Shown: one piece after another, positions 1-6,243 of the stretch | How the letters are laid out: each line of letters opens with the position of its first letter | How positions within the stretch are numbered: position 1 is the first letter of the stretch | Notes under the pieces: model-generated | The model's database searches: none | What the model saw: the letters and a program-made list of their open reading frames with translations, nothing else | What the model was told of the DNA's origin: nothing | Made by a program: the position numbers and the translations under genes | From: Candidatus Zambryskibacteria bacterium CG10_big_fil_rev_8_21_14_0_10_34_34 | GTDB lineage: Bacteria; Patescibacteriota; Minisyncoccia; Phycocordibacterales; WO2-35-19 | Length of the DNA stretch: 18,359 nucleotides | Reading direction: 5' to 3' | Assembly (NCBI GenBank): GCA_002771075.1 | Contig: PCXM01000031.1 | Coordinates: 18,441-36,799, forward strand

Positions 1-222
1 TCCGATTGAAACAATTGGTTCCTCCCTATCAAATTCCCAAACGTTTATTTTCTTTTTAACAATATCGTCCTTGAAATTAATTCCTTTTATTGAGTTTGCA
101 AGATACAGCATCTTTATAAAACGTTTTCTGTCCTGATTATCAAGAAAAATATTTTGTTTACTATTTCCTCTGTTATAAAGATGATAAAATTCGCCTTCCA
201 CAAAGTTTTCTTTTCTTTGCAT
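1..222 (-). CDS. REP-associated tyrosine transposase (IS200-like, Y1_Tnp), N-terminal part only
   Basis: I translated the minus strand from the ATG at 222. The frame stays open to the window edge, giving 74 residues. The start reads EGEFYHLYNRGNSKQNIF, followed by a DNQDRKRFIKMLYLANS segment. This is the typical N-terminus of the IS200-like/RAYT family (Y-H-x-Y-N-R-G-N then D-x-x-R-F). These single-strand DNA transposases of the HUH-Y1 type handle REP hairpins. The HUH histidines and catalytic Tyr lie beyond the edge, so activity cannot be judged. An extended -10 (TGA-TATAAT, 244-252 on the minus strand) sits 21 nt upstream. The link to the REP-like palindrome in mnmA (6933-6982) is an inference. 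Family assignment is by recognition of the N-terminal pattern only. Confidence 0.8.
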   Translation of the reverse strand, partial: MQRKENFVEGEFYHLYNRGNSKQNIFLDNQDRKRFIKMLYLANSIKGINFKDDIVKKKINVWEFDREEPIVSIG

Positions 223-260
223 AAATTTTTTGTAATAAATTTAATTATATCATAAAAAAT

Positions 261-291
261 AAATAACCCGAAGTTGGACTTCGGGTTATTT
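261..291 (-). terminator. Rho-independent terminator of alaS
   Basis: A perfect 13-bp stem (261-273 with 279-291) has a 5-nt loop. Read on the minus strand it is followed by a T-rich tract (ATTTTTTAT). It lies 15 nt after the alaS stop. The core (CCCGAAGTTGGACTTCGGG on +) differs at only two positions from the REP-like unit inside mnmA, so the terminator may derive from such an element. Confidence 0.85.
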
Positions 292-305
292 GTGGATAAA
301 TTATT

Positions 306-2102
306 TTATTCTAAGACTGCTTTAATGCGGCGGACACCGAGAGAAACTGCTTCTTCTTTGGTGATTTTGAAAATTCTCTTTCTTTCCTTATCCCTCGGGT
401 TCTCCTCGGGACCTTCAATACTGGCTAAGTCGCCAGTATTTTCGGCATGTGGACCACCACAAAATTCTTTTGACCAAGCTTTGTCTAAAGATTTTCCTAT
501 ATAATATATACTGACTTCATCACCATACTTATCACCAAAAGCATGAACAGCACCAGTTTTTTCGGCTTCTTCCTTTTTCATTATCACTTTATTAACTGGC
601 AGGTTTTCAGAAATTTTTTGATTGACCAGGGTCTCAACTTTTTGTTTTTCTTCATCGGCCATCTTTCTGCTAAAACCAAAATCAAAACGCAACCTTTCGG
701 AGTTTATATTGCTTCCTTTTTGTCTGATTGACTCCCCCAAAACAATCTCTAGCGCTTGACGAAGTAAGTGAGTGGCGGTGTGCAATTTTTTGGTTTCTTC
801 TCCGGCGTCTGATAATCCACCTTTAAACATACCCGCACTTGATGTCCGAGAAAGATCTTGATGCTTTTTTAATTCTTCATTAAATTTATTTTCATCTATT
901 TCAATTCCTTTTTCTTTGGCCAATTCTTTGGTCAGTTCAAACGGGAAACCATAAGAAGTGAAAAGTACAAATGGGTTAGTTCCCTTTTCAAATTCTTTCA
1001 AACCATTTTCTAAAGTTTTTTCAAATTTTTCTTCTTCCTGGTTTAGATTATTGAAAATGAAATCTTTATTTTTTGAAAGTTCTGGATAAACATCTTTATA
1101 CATTGTGACTACAACTTCTGAAATCTGTTTGGTAAAAGATTTTAAACTGATTTGTTTTCCATAACGGATAGCACGGCGAATCAAGCGACGCAAAACATAA
1201 CCTTGGCCGGTATTCCCCGGAGCTATACCCTTTTCATCACCTAAAATAAAAGTAGTAGCTTTTAAATGGTCAGCAATTATGCGCATCGCTTTTATATTTT
1301 CTCCATCATATTTTTTAGTTGAAAGATTTTCTATTTTTTCAATGATTGGACAGAAGAGATCTGTTTTGTAATTGTCATCCAAACTATTCATCACTGCTAA
1401 AGTTCTTTCAAGACCCATTCCGGTATCAACATTTTTTTGAGTGAGAGGAACAAAATTTCCTTCTGCAGTTTTATTGTATTGCATAAAGACATCATTCCAG
1501 ATCTCAAGCCACTCTGGATTATCATCATTAAAACTTTCAGGTGTCTTCTCTGGATCTCCTATCCAATAAAACATTTCTGTATCTGGCCCACAGGGACCGA
1601 TTTCTCCGGCTGGTCCCCACCAATTATTTTTCTTTGGTAGTTTAGCTATTCTTTTTTCAGAAATCCCTAATGATTTCCATTTTTCAAAAGCTTCATCATC
1701 AAATGGTGCGTCACTATCTCCCTCAAAAACCGAAACAGATAAGCGATTTTTGTCTAAACCCAGCCATTCTTTTGAAGTTAAAAATTCAAAACTGTATTCG
1801 ATAGCTTCTTTTTTAAAATAGTCCCCTAAAGACCAGTTACCGAGCATCTCAAAGAAAGTGTGGTGATTTGCATCTCCTACTTCTTCAATATCACCTGTTC
1901 TTATACATTTTTGAACATCAACCAATCTGTTTCCTGAAGGATGTTTTTCGCCAAGCAAGTAAGGGACAAGCGGATGCATACCGGCGGTAGTGAAAAGCAC
2001 CGAAGGATCATTTTCGGGAATGAGCGAAGCGCTCGGAATCACTCTGTGTCCTTTGCTCTCAAAAAACTCTAAATATTTTTTTCTAATTTCTCCCGAGGTC
2101 AT
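306..2102 (-). CDS. alaS: Alanine--tRNA ligase, short form without C-Ala domain
   Basis: Charges tRNA-Ala with alanine in the cytoplasm and clears mischarged Ser/Gly-tRNA. The class II catalytic core is at the N-terminus (MTSGEIRKKYLEFFESKGH, LFTTAGMHPL). The editing domain keeps both zinc motifs, HTATH at residues 441-445 and CGGPH at 548-552, followed by NTGD. The protein is 598 residues, against about 875 in E. coli. It stops right after the editing domain, so the C-terminal C-Ala/oligomerisation domain is missing, as is usual for CPR bacteria. The start is the ATG at 2102; no Shine-Dalgarno is visible. The first codons are repeated at 2640-2676 upstream of the pemK-like gene. A terminator follows at 261-291. 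There is a 9-bp inverted repeat at 417-425/432-440 over the conserved NTGDLAS codons. Confidence 0.97.
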   Translation of the reverse strand: MTSGEIRKKYLEFFESKGHRVIPSASLIPENDPSVLFTTAGMHPLVPYLLGEKHPSGNRLVDVQKCIRTGDIEEVGDANHHTFFEMLGNWSLGDYFKKEAIEYSFEFLTSKEWLGLDKNRLSVSVFEGDSDAPFDDEAFEKWKSLGISEKRIAKLPKKNNWWGPAGEIGPCGPDTEMFYWIGDPEKTPESFNDDNPEWLEIWNDVFMQYNKTAEGNFVPLTQKNVDTGMGLERTLAVMNSLDDNYKTDLFCPIIEKIENLSTKKYDGENIKAMRIIADHLKATTFILGDEKGIAPGNTGQGYVLRRLIRRAIRYGKQISLKSFTKQISEVVVTMYKDVYPELSKNKDFIFNNLNQEEEKFEKTLENGLKEFEKGTNPFVLFTSYGFPFELTKELAKEKGIEIDENKFNEELKKHQDLSRTSSAGMFKGGLSDAGEETKKLHTATHLLRQALEIVLGESIRQKGSNINSERLRFDFGFSRKMADEEKQKVETLVNQKISENLPVNKVIMKKEEAEKTGAVHAFGDKYGDEVSIYYIGKSLDKAWSKEFCGGPHAENTGDLASIEGPEENPRDKERKRIFKITKEEAVSLGVRRIKAVLE

Positions 2103-2107
2103 ATTAT
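2071..2107. repeat. Direct repeat copy 1 (alaS 5' end)
   Basis: These 37 bp are identical to 2640-2676. Similarity continues about 11 bp further left with a few differences and one indel. The repeat covers the alaS start codon and first 11 codons. The two copies bracket the pemK-like gene and the putative RNA. Confidence 0.9.
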
Positions 2108-2137
2108 AAATTTAACATATTTTATCCACTTTTTGAT

Positions 2138-2165
2138 TTGACTTTTTATTTTATTTTGCTATACT
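2138..2165 (+). promoter_or_regulatory. Promoter for the putative structured RNA
   Basis: TTGACT (2138-2143), a 16-bp spacer and TATACT (2160-2165), with an extended -10 TGC directly upstream. The expected start is about 2172. No coding frame follows on this strand; the next thing downstream is the two-tetraloop RNA fold. Confidence 0.6.
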
Positions 2166-2171
2166 ACTAGC

Positions 2172-2247
2172 ACAGTTGGCTTCGGCCTTACCCCCGCAAG
2201 GGGGAGAATTTTAGGAAAGCTGTCAGAGTAATTCTCTGGTGGTTTTT
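2172..2247 (+). ncRNA. Putative 76-nt structured RNA, antisense to the 3' end of the pemK-like gene
   Basis: Seen in the sequence: a predicted transcription start at 2172 falls on the first base of a 6-bp closing stem (ACAGTT 2172-2177 with AGCTGT 2218-2223, one G-U). Inside it are two hairpins, GGC-TTCG-GCC (2178-2187) and CCCCC-GCAA-GGGGG (2191-2204). On the + strand their loops are the stable UUCG and GNRA tetraloops with the right closing pairs; on the minus strand they are not. A single-stranded A/G/U stretch (2205-2217) follows. Then comes a CAGAG/CTCTG hairpin (2224-2238) with a T5 run at 2243-2247, a plausible terminator. It does not fold as a tRNA, and I do not recognise it as tmRNA, SRP RNA, RNase P RNA or a known riboswitch. 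It overlaps 25 nt of the toxin gene's 3' end in antisense. Function unknown. Confidence 0.45.
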
Positions 2248-2606
2248 CTTAAATTTGTAAATATATCTTTATCAAGAAAACCAATTTTTTCTACCAGACG
2301 TCTCGTATCAATAATTCGTATTTGAGAAATATTTGCTCTTGCTTCTTCCTCTTCAATTTTTCCGACCGGTATACGCAAGGCGTGTTTACGTGGAGATGTG
2401 GTTAGAGGAACAACCATGCAGGCATCTGGTCCAAATCCTCTTAAGATGATACAAGGTCTAAGATACAGTTTGCCTTTTCCATCTTGTTCTGTTCCTACGT
2501 TTAACCCAAGTCTGCACCACCAAATTTCGCGAACAGTATACAATCTAGATTGCTCCGATTCCGTTTTCTTTTTAATCTCATTCCACCTATCAAAATCTTT
2601 TTGCAT
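2223..2606 (-). CDS. PemK/MazF-family toxin-like protein, no antitoxin partner seen
   Basis: 127 residues. After a charged N-terminal helix (FDRWNEIKKKTE) comes the PemK/MazF beta-barrel: VREIWWCRLGLNVGTEQDG, then RPCIILRGF, VVPLTTSP, and ISQIRIIDTRRL near the C-terminus. This order matches MazF-like endoribonucleases, which cleave mRNA, and the GEIWW-type opening with an N-terminal FDRWN helix is common in CPR genomes. A classical MazE/PemI antitoxin is absent. The only upstream frame (2612-2734) is a 40-codon ORF that contains a copy of the alaS start. The gene sits between two direct repeats of the alaS 5' end, and its 3' end is overlapped by a putative antisense RNA. Whether it is a toxin or a housekeeping RNase cannot be told from sequence. 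Confidence 0.82.
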   Translation of the reverse strand: MQKDFDRWNEIKKKTESEQSRLYTVREIWWCRLGLNVGTEQDGKGKLYLRPCIILRGFGPDACMVVPLTTSPRKHALRIPVGKIEEEEARANISQIRIIDTRRLVEKIGFLDKDIFTNLRKTTRELL

Positions 2607-2611
2607 TTTAT

Positions 2612-2734
2612 CTACTTATTTTTTATCATCAAAAAATCCAAATATTTTTTTCTAATTTCTCCCGAGGTCATATTATTTTTTATCCCTATTAACCCACTAC
2701 TTGCTCTATTGTCTGTAACACCTTTCTTTTTCAT
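2612..2734 (-). pseudogene. Small ORF containing a duplicated alaS N-terminus
   Basis: A 40-codon frame starts with ATG at 2734 and ends at TAG 2612-2614, 5 nt before the pemK-like start. The first 21 residues (MKKKGVTDNRASSGLIGIKN plus N) match nothing I recognise. The next part, MTSGEIRKKYLDF, repeats the AlaRS N-terminus almost exactly before running out at a stop. A promoter (TTGGAA, 17 bp, TAAAAT) ends 6 nt before the ATG, so it would be made as a leaderless message and could couple translation to the toxin gene. Most simply it is a scar of the event that duplicated the alaS start. A role as a tiny antitoxin or leader peptide is possible but unsupported. Confidence 0.45.
2640..2676. repeat. 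Direct repeat copy 2 (alaS 5' end)
   Basis: Second copy of the 37-bp repeat (see 2071-2107). Here the alaS start codons lead into a frame that stops after 19 codons, so this copy is not the functional start of alaS. Confidence 0.9.
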
Positions 2735-2740
2735 ACTCCT

Positions 2741-2769
2741 ATTTTACAACAAAAAATGTAGCTTTCCAA
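2741..2769 (-). promoter_or_regulatory. Promoter upstream of the small ORF and pemK-like gene
   Basis: Minus strand: TTGGAA (2764-2769), 17-bp spacer, TAAAAT (2741-2746). The -10 ends 6 nt before the ATG at 2734. Confidence 0.45.
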
Positions 2770-2771
2770 AT

Positions 2772-2800
2772 TTGATTTAAAAGGAAATTGTAGGTATATT
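2772..2800 (+). promoter_or_regulatory. Promoter of the M16 peptidase gene
   Basis: TTGATT (2772-2777), 17-bp spacer, TATATT (2795-2800). The ATG follows 10 nt later with no Shine-Dalgarno in reach, so the message would have almost no leader. It overlaps, and diverges from, the promoter at 2741-2769. Confidence 0.5.
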
Positions 2801-2810
2801 GTATAGCATT

Positions 2811-4079
2811 ATGAATTACAAAAAAAAGGTTTTGAAAAATGGTTTGAGGATAGTGGTTATTCCTATGAAAGATACTCTTTCTGTAACAGTGATGAGTTTA
2901 ATTGAAGCTGGATCAAAATATGAGACAAAAAAAATAAACGGACTCTCTCATTTTCTTGAACATATGTGTTTCAAGGGAACAAAAAAAAGACCAACAGCAA
3001 TGGATATTGCCAAAGAATTTGACGCTATGGGAGCTCAAAACAATGCATTTACTTCGCAAGAGTTTACAGGATATTGGGCTAAGGCACATTCAAAACATAA
3101 AGAAAAAATGATTGAGATCATTGCTGATATGTATCTTAATCCTACTTTTCCAGTTGATGATTTAGAAAGAGAAAAAGGGGTTATTATAGAAGAGTTAAAT
3201 ATGTATGAAGATTTGCCTATGAGAAGTGTTCATGATGTTTGGAATGAACTTTTGTATGGAGATCAACCTGCTGGTTGGCCTATAATTGGAACTATAAATA
3301 ATATTCGTGCGTTTACTCGTGATCATTTTGTAAATTATAGAAAAGATCTCTACAAGTCTGAATCTACTATAATTTTGGTTGCTGGTAATGTTGAAGCCAA
3401 AGATATATTTAAAAAAGTTCAAAAATATTTTGAGAAAATTCCTACCGGAAAGAAAAAGAAAAAATTGAAGGTAAAAGAAAAACAAACTAAACCAGCTATA
3501 AAAATAAAATACAAAGATACTGATCAAACACATCTAATAATTGGAGTTAGAGCTTTTGATACTAATGATAAAAACACGCCAGCTCTGAAAGTTCTTTCTG
3601 CTGTATTAGGTGGAGGAATGAGTTCTCGATTATTTCAAAAAATGAGAGATGAACTTGGTATTTGTTATTATGTAAAGTCTTATGTTGATCAATTAACAGA
3701 TCATGGAGTTTTGATGGTTACGGCTGGAGTTGATTCAAAAAGAGTTGACGAAGGTATCCTTGGTATTCTTGGAGAATTAAAAAAAATAAGAGATAACAAA
3801 ATAAATGGGGCTGAATTGAGAAAAGCCAAAGATTTTCTAATTGGTAATATGTATTTAGGGCTTGAATCTTCAGATTCTTTAACCGAGTTTTATGGTATGC
3901 AAGAAATTTTAAGTGATAAAATACAAACCCCAAAAGATCAGGAAAAAGAAATTGAAAAAGTGACTTCTCAAGATATTGCTAGAGTGGCAAAATCTTTAAT
4001 AAAAAATGATTGTCTTAATATGGCAATTGTCGGTAAATACAAAGACTCTAAAAAGTTTCAGAAAATTTTAAAGGTCTAA
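2811..4079 (+). CDS. M16-family (insulinase-like) zinc peptidase
   Basis: 422 residues from the ATG at 2811; a TTG four codons upstream is also in frame but a poorer start. The inverted zinc motif HFLEH is at residues 47-51, and the third ligand Glu lies about 76 residues later in GVIIEELNMYED (E127). These are the active-site features of the catalytic half of M16 peptidases. The second half (GGGMSSRLFQKMRDELGICY) is the domain with the conserved R/Y segment. The size fits a single bacterial PqqL/YmxG-like subunit that works as a dimer, degrading or processing peptides. No signal peptide or membrane segment is apparent, so it is probably cytoplasmic. It is the only + strand gene in the left two-thirds. 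Its stop overlaps the tail of the uracil-DNA glycosylase gene by 4 nt. Confidence 0.93.
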   Translation: MNYKKKVLKNGLRIVVIPMKDTLSVTVMSLIEAGSKYETKKINGLSHFLEHMCFKGTKKRPTAMDIAKEFDAMGAQNNAFTSQEFTGYWAKAHSKHKEKMIEIIADMYLNPTFPVDDLEREKGVIIEELNMYEDLPMRSVHDVWNELLYGDQPAGWPIIGTINNIRAFTRDHFVNYRKDLYKSESTIILVAGNVEAKDIFKKVQKYFEKIPTGKKKKKLKVKEKQTKPAIKIKYKDTDQTHLIIGVRAFDTNDKNTPALKVLSAVLGGGMSSRLFQKMRDELGICYYVKSYVDQLTDHGVLMVTAGVDSKRVDEGILGILGELKKIRDNKINGAELRKAKDFLIGNMYLGLESSDSLTEFYGMQEILSDKIQTPKDQEKEIEKVTSQDIARVAKSLIKNDCLNMAIVGKYKDSKKFQKILKV

Positions 4080-4648
4080 ACTTTTTTCAAAATTTCAAAA
4101 TCTTTTTTGAGTATATCTTTTGTGTGAGAATTGTATACAGCGACAGCTGGATGATAGAGAGGGATTATTTTGACTTTACCATACGGAAGAGTAGTGTCAA
4201 AGACTTGACCGTGGAGTTTACTGATGGTCCCTAACTTTGACTCAAGCCCAAATTTTCTCATTACATATTCCATTGAATATCTGCCTAAACCAACGATGAC
4301 TTTTGGTTGGATGATTTCTATTTGTCTGTCCAAAAATGGTCCGTATATTTCTATTTCTTCTGGTGATGGGTCTCTGTTTAGTGGCGGTCTGTCTTTGACT
4401 ATATTGGTGATGTATACTTTTTCGCGATTCATACCAATATACGCTAGTAGCTCATCTAAAATTTTGCCCGAAGCGCCACAAAAAGGAAAACCAGTTTGAG
4501 CTTCATTTTTGCCCGGAGCTTCTCCGATAAACATTATTTCAGCGTCGTGATTCCCTTGTCCGATGACTGGTAAATTTTTGTTTTCAATTCTAAATTTATA
4601 AAGTGGTGACTTCTTTAACGCCACCACCTCATCTTTTATTTTTCTCAT
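4076..4648 (-). CDS. Uracil-DNA glycosylase family 4-like, lacking the Fe-S cysteines
   Basis: 190 residues from the ATG at 4648, chosen because AAGGA lies 4 nt upstream. An in-frame ATG at 4681 would add 11 Lys/Asn-rich residues and overlap the nuclease gene. Motif 1 GEAPGKNE (42-49) and motif 3 HPAVAVYN (166-173) are those of family 4 UDGs, which remove uracil from DNA for base excision repair. Family 4 normally holds a [4Fe-4S] cluster by four Cys. Here the positions read S14xxY17 (for CxxC), D86 in VKDRPP (for VKCRPP) and Y102 (for the fourth Cys). The only Cys is C57, in the PFCGASG segment. The fold motifs are intact, so this looks like a cluster-free variant rather than a broken gene. 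It is the last gene of the mnmA operon. Confidence 0.9.
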   Translation of the reverse strand: MRKIKDEVVALKKSPLYKFRIENKNLPVIGQGNHDAEIMFIGEAPGKNEAQTGFPFCGASGKILDELLAYIGMNREKVYITNIVKDRPPLNRDPSPEEIEIYGPFLDRQIEIIQPKVIVGLGRYSMEYVMRKFGLESKLGTISKLHGQVFDTTLPYGKVKIIPLYHPAVAVYNSHTKDILKKDFEILKKV

Positions 4649-4667
4649 TAATTCCTTTTTGTTTTTT

Positions 4668-5405
4668 TTATTTTGTAGCATTATTGACTTTGTTTATATA
4701 TTTACAATATTCGCAAGTCGGAGAAGCTTTGGGGATTTCGTTTGTGTCTAAACATTTTTTCATATTCATTAAAGTTTTTTCTACCCAATCGGCCTTACCC
4801 TCATAAGGAATTAGTTTTATATCAAACTCTAGTTTGCCGTCAAAGGCTTCCCTATCTCTTTTGCCATTGGCATAAACAAAATATCCAGTGTCGCTAACCT
4901 TAAATTCATTTTGTCTCAAGAGCCACTGGTAAACTTCCATCTGTCTTTTGTAACCATCTTGCCACTCTGCATCTAGGTTTACTTCTTCGTTTTTACTTGT
5001 AGCTTTGTAGTCTACCACCATAAGAGTATTATTTTTATCTACCCAAATATCGTCCACAGCGCCAAAAACCACAAAATTTGTCGGCTCATAAAAAGTCTCT
5101 ACGCCAGTAAAATTTTCTCGCCAAATGTCTATCTTTTCATGTTGGAAAGGTATTGCATCAATACTGTATGAGTCCATGAGTGGGTGTGGGGTTTGTTGTT
5201 TGCGATGAATATCAAATTCTTTTTTAAGCAAAGTGTCCACCGCACTGTTTAAGTTGAAAGGAAAACCTTGTGGACGAGAGACACCAATGCGTCGGTCTAA
5301 ATAAAAACATCGCGGGCATTCTATAAATAAATCTATTTTACTTCGACTCACTTTGAAAGCTTCTTTTGACTTAGGATCATAAAGTTTTTTTCTATACCAG
5401 GCCAT
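4668..5405 (-). CDS. PD-(D/E)XK nuclease, RecB/Cas4-like
   Basis: 245 residues. The opening SRSKIDLFIECPRCFYLDRR holds a CxxC (C30, C33). The nuclease core follows: GAVDD (D118), VVDYKA (D132-x-K134) and the later Q-x-x-x-Y motif in YKRQMEVYQWL. The end has TCEYC (C231, C234). Two Cys near each terminus recall the Fe-S staple of Cas4/AddB-type exonucleases. It likely acts on DNA ends in repair or recombination. There are no cas genes or repeats in the window, so a CRISPR role has no support. It lies 1 nt downstream of the ATP-cone gene, without its own Shine-Dalgarno (translational coupling), and 19 nt before the UDG start. Confidence 0.85.
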   Translation of the reverse strand: MAWYRKKLYDPKSKEAFKVSRSKIDLFIECPRCFYLDRRIGVSRPQGFPFNLNSAVDTLLKKEFDIHRKQQTPHPLMDSYSIDAIPFQHEKIDIWRENFTGVETFYEPTNFVVFGAVDDIWVDKNNTLMVVDYKATSKNEEVNLDAEWQDGYKRQMEVYQWLLRQNEFKVSDTGYFVYANGKRDREAFDGKLEFDIKLIPYEGKADWVEKTLMNMKKCLDTNEIPKASPTCEYCKYINKVNNATK

Positions 5406-5406
5406 T

Positions 5407-6243
5407 CTATTTTTGGATTAAATCTATCTCTTTCATCATTTTTTCAATTTTTTCGTTTGATAGGCCAGTTTGTTTTAAAATATCTGGATTGTCTTTGGCT
5501 TGTTTGCAAAGAACTATACCCGCTTCCATCAAAAGTTTTTCATCACTTTGAGTAATACTGTTGAGGCAAGTGATTGGGTGTAAATGAGCTTCTTCTACCA
5601 TATCTTGGAGATTGCCTTTTTCTGGATAATTCCAACCAATTAATTTCATATTTCTGCATTTAGCATATTTGATAGCTGATTCAGAAAATTTGGTGTTAGT
5701 GATGAGCCACCCTTCATCCAATTTTCTTTTGTTTGGACCAAAATTTTCAAATTCTTGATTGGCTAAATCATCCCATCTGGATTTTATATAAAGAGCTACT
5801 TTGAGATCGGATTTTACACCATATTCGTTGTGGAATTTGGCTTCTATCATAATGAGTTTGTCTTTATTCCAAGCTGTAATGTCTATTTCATGTTCGGCGC
5901 ATTCTCCTTGAGCGATAAAATCAGTGGTGGTTTCAAAACCTTTTGTTCTAAATATTTCGGCTATGAAATTTTCAAATGGAAAACCAGTAGGACCGAGCTC
6001 CATGATGGCTCGGCGTAATGAATATCTGACAGCGGCTGGTCGCTCTTCATTTTCTAATAATTTGAAAGCATGATGATAAATCTCTCTGGTAGTATCACCT
6101 TCTTTTAATTCGCTTTCTATTTGAACTACTATTTTTTCAGCTATTTCTCTACTAGCTTGAGCTCGCATTAAAGAAGAGAGTAATTTTTGAGAATTAAACT
6201 CTTCTCGTTCACCTGTTGCTTTGATTATATATTTATTATTCAT
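5407..6243 (-). CDS. ATP-cone domain fused to an Mrr-like restriction endonuclease domain
   Basis: 278 residues from the ATG at 6243. A TTG at 6270 extends the frame but is inside mnmA. The chosen start overlaps the mnmA stop as TAATG and has AGGAGGAGGT upstream. Residues 3-85 are an ATP-cone (nucleotide-sensing domain of ribonucleotide reductases and NrdR), with the RPAAVRYSLRRAIMELGPTG ending. From about 86 comes an Mrr-like PD-(D/E)XK domain: FENFIAEIFRTKGF, then HEIDITA (D121) and IMIEAKFH (E134-x-K136). The combination suggests a DNA nuclease gated by (d)ATP level. The target is unknown; repair or defence are both open. It lies directly before a second PD-(D/E)XK nuclease and a UDG. Confidence 0.85.
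   Translation of the reverse strand: MNNKYIIKATGEREEFNSQKLLSSLMRAQASREIAEKIVVQIESELKEGDTTREIYHHAFKLLENEERPAAVRYSLRRAIMELGPTGFPFENFIAEIFRTKGFETTTDFIAQGECAEHEIDITAWNKDKLIMIEAKFHNEYGVKSDLKVALYIKSRWDDLANQEFENFGPNKRKLDEGWLITNTKFSESAIKYAKCRNMKLIGWNYPEKGNLQDMVEEAHLHPITCLNSITQSDEKLLMEAGIVLCKQAKDNPDILKQTGLSNEKIEKMMKEIDLIQK

Noticed and set aside
417..440. A 9-bp inverted repeat in alaS as another inserted palindrome
   Set aside because: It encodes the conserved NTGDLAS block of the editing domain, so it aligns without insertion in all AlaRS and is probably chance.
2172..2247. A tRNA or tmRNA end at the structured RNA locus
   Set aside because: There is no acceptor stem with CCA context, no T-loop GTTCRA and no anticodon arm. 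The two tetraloop hairpins do not fit a cloverleaf.
4668..5405. CRISPR-associated Cas4
   Set aside because: No repeats, cas1 or cas2 in the window. The gene sits in an operon with mnmA and UDG, so a general RecB-like nuclease is the safer call.
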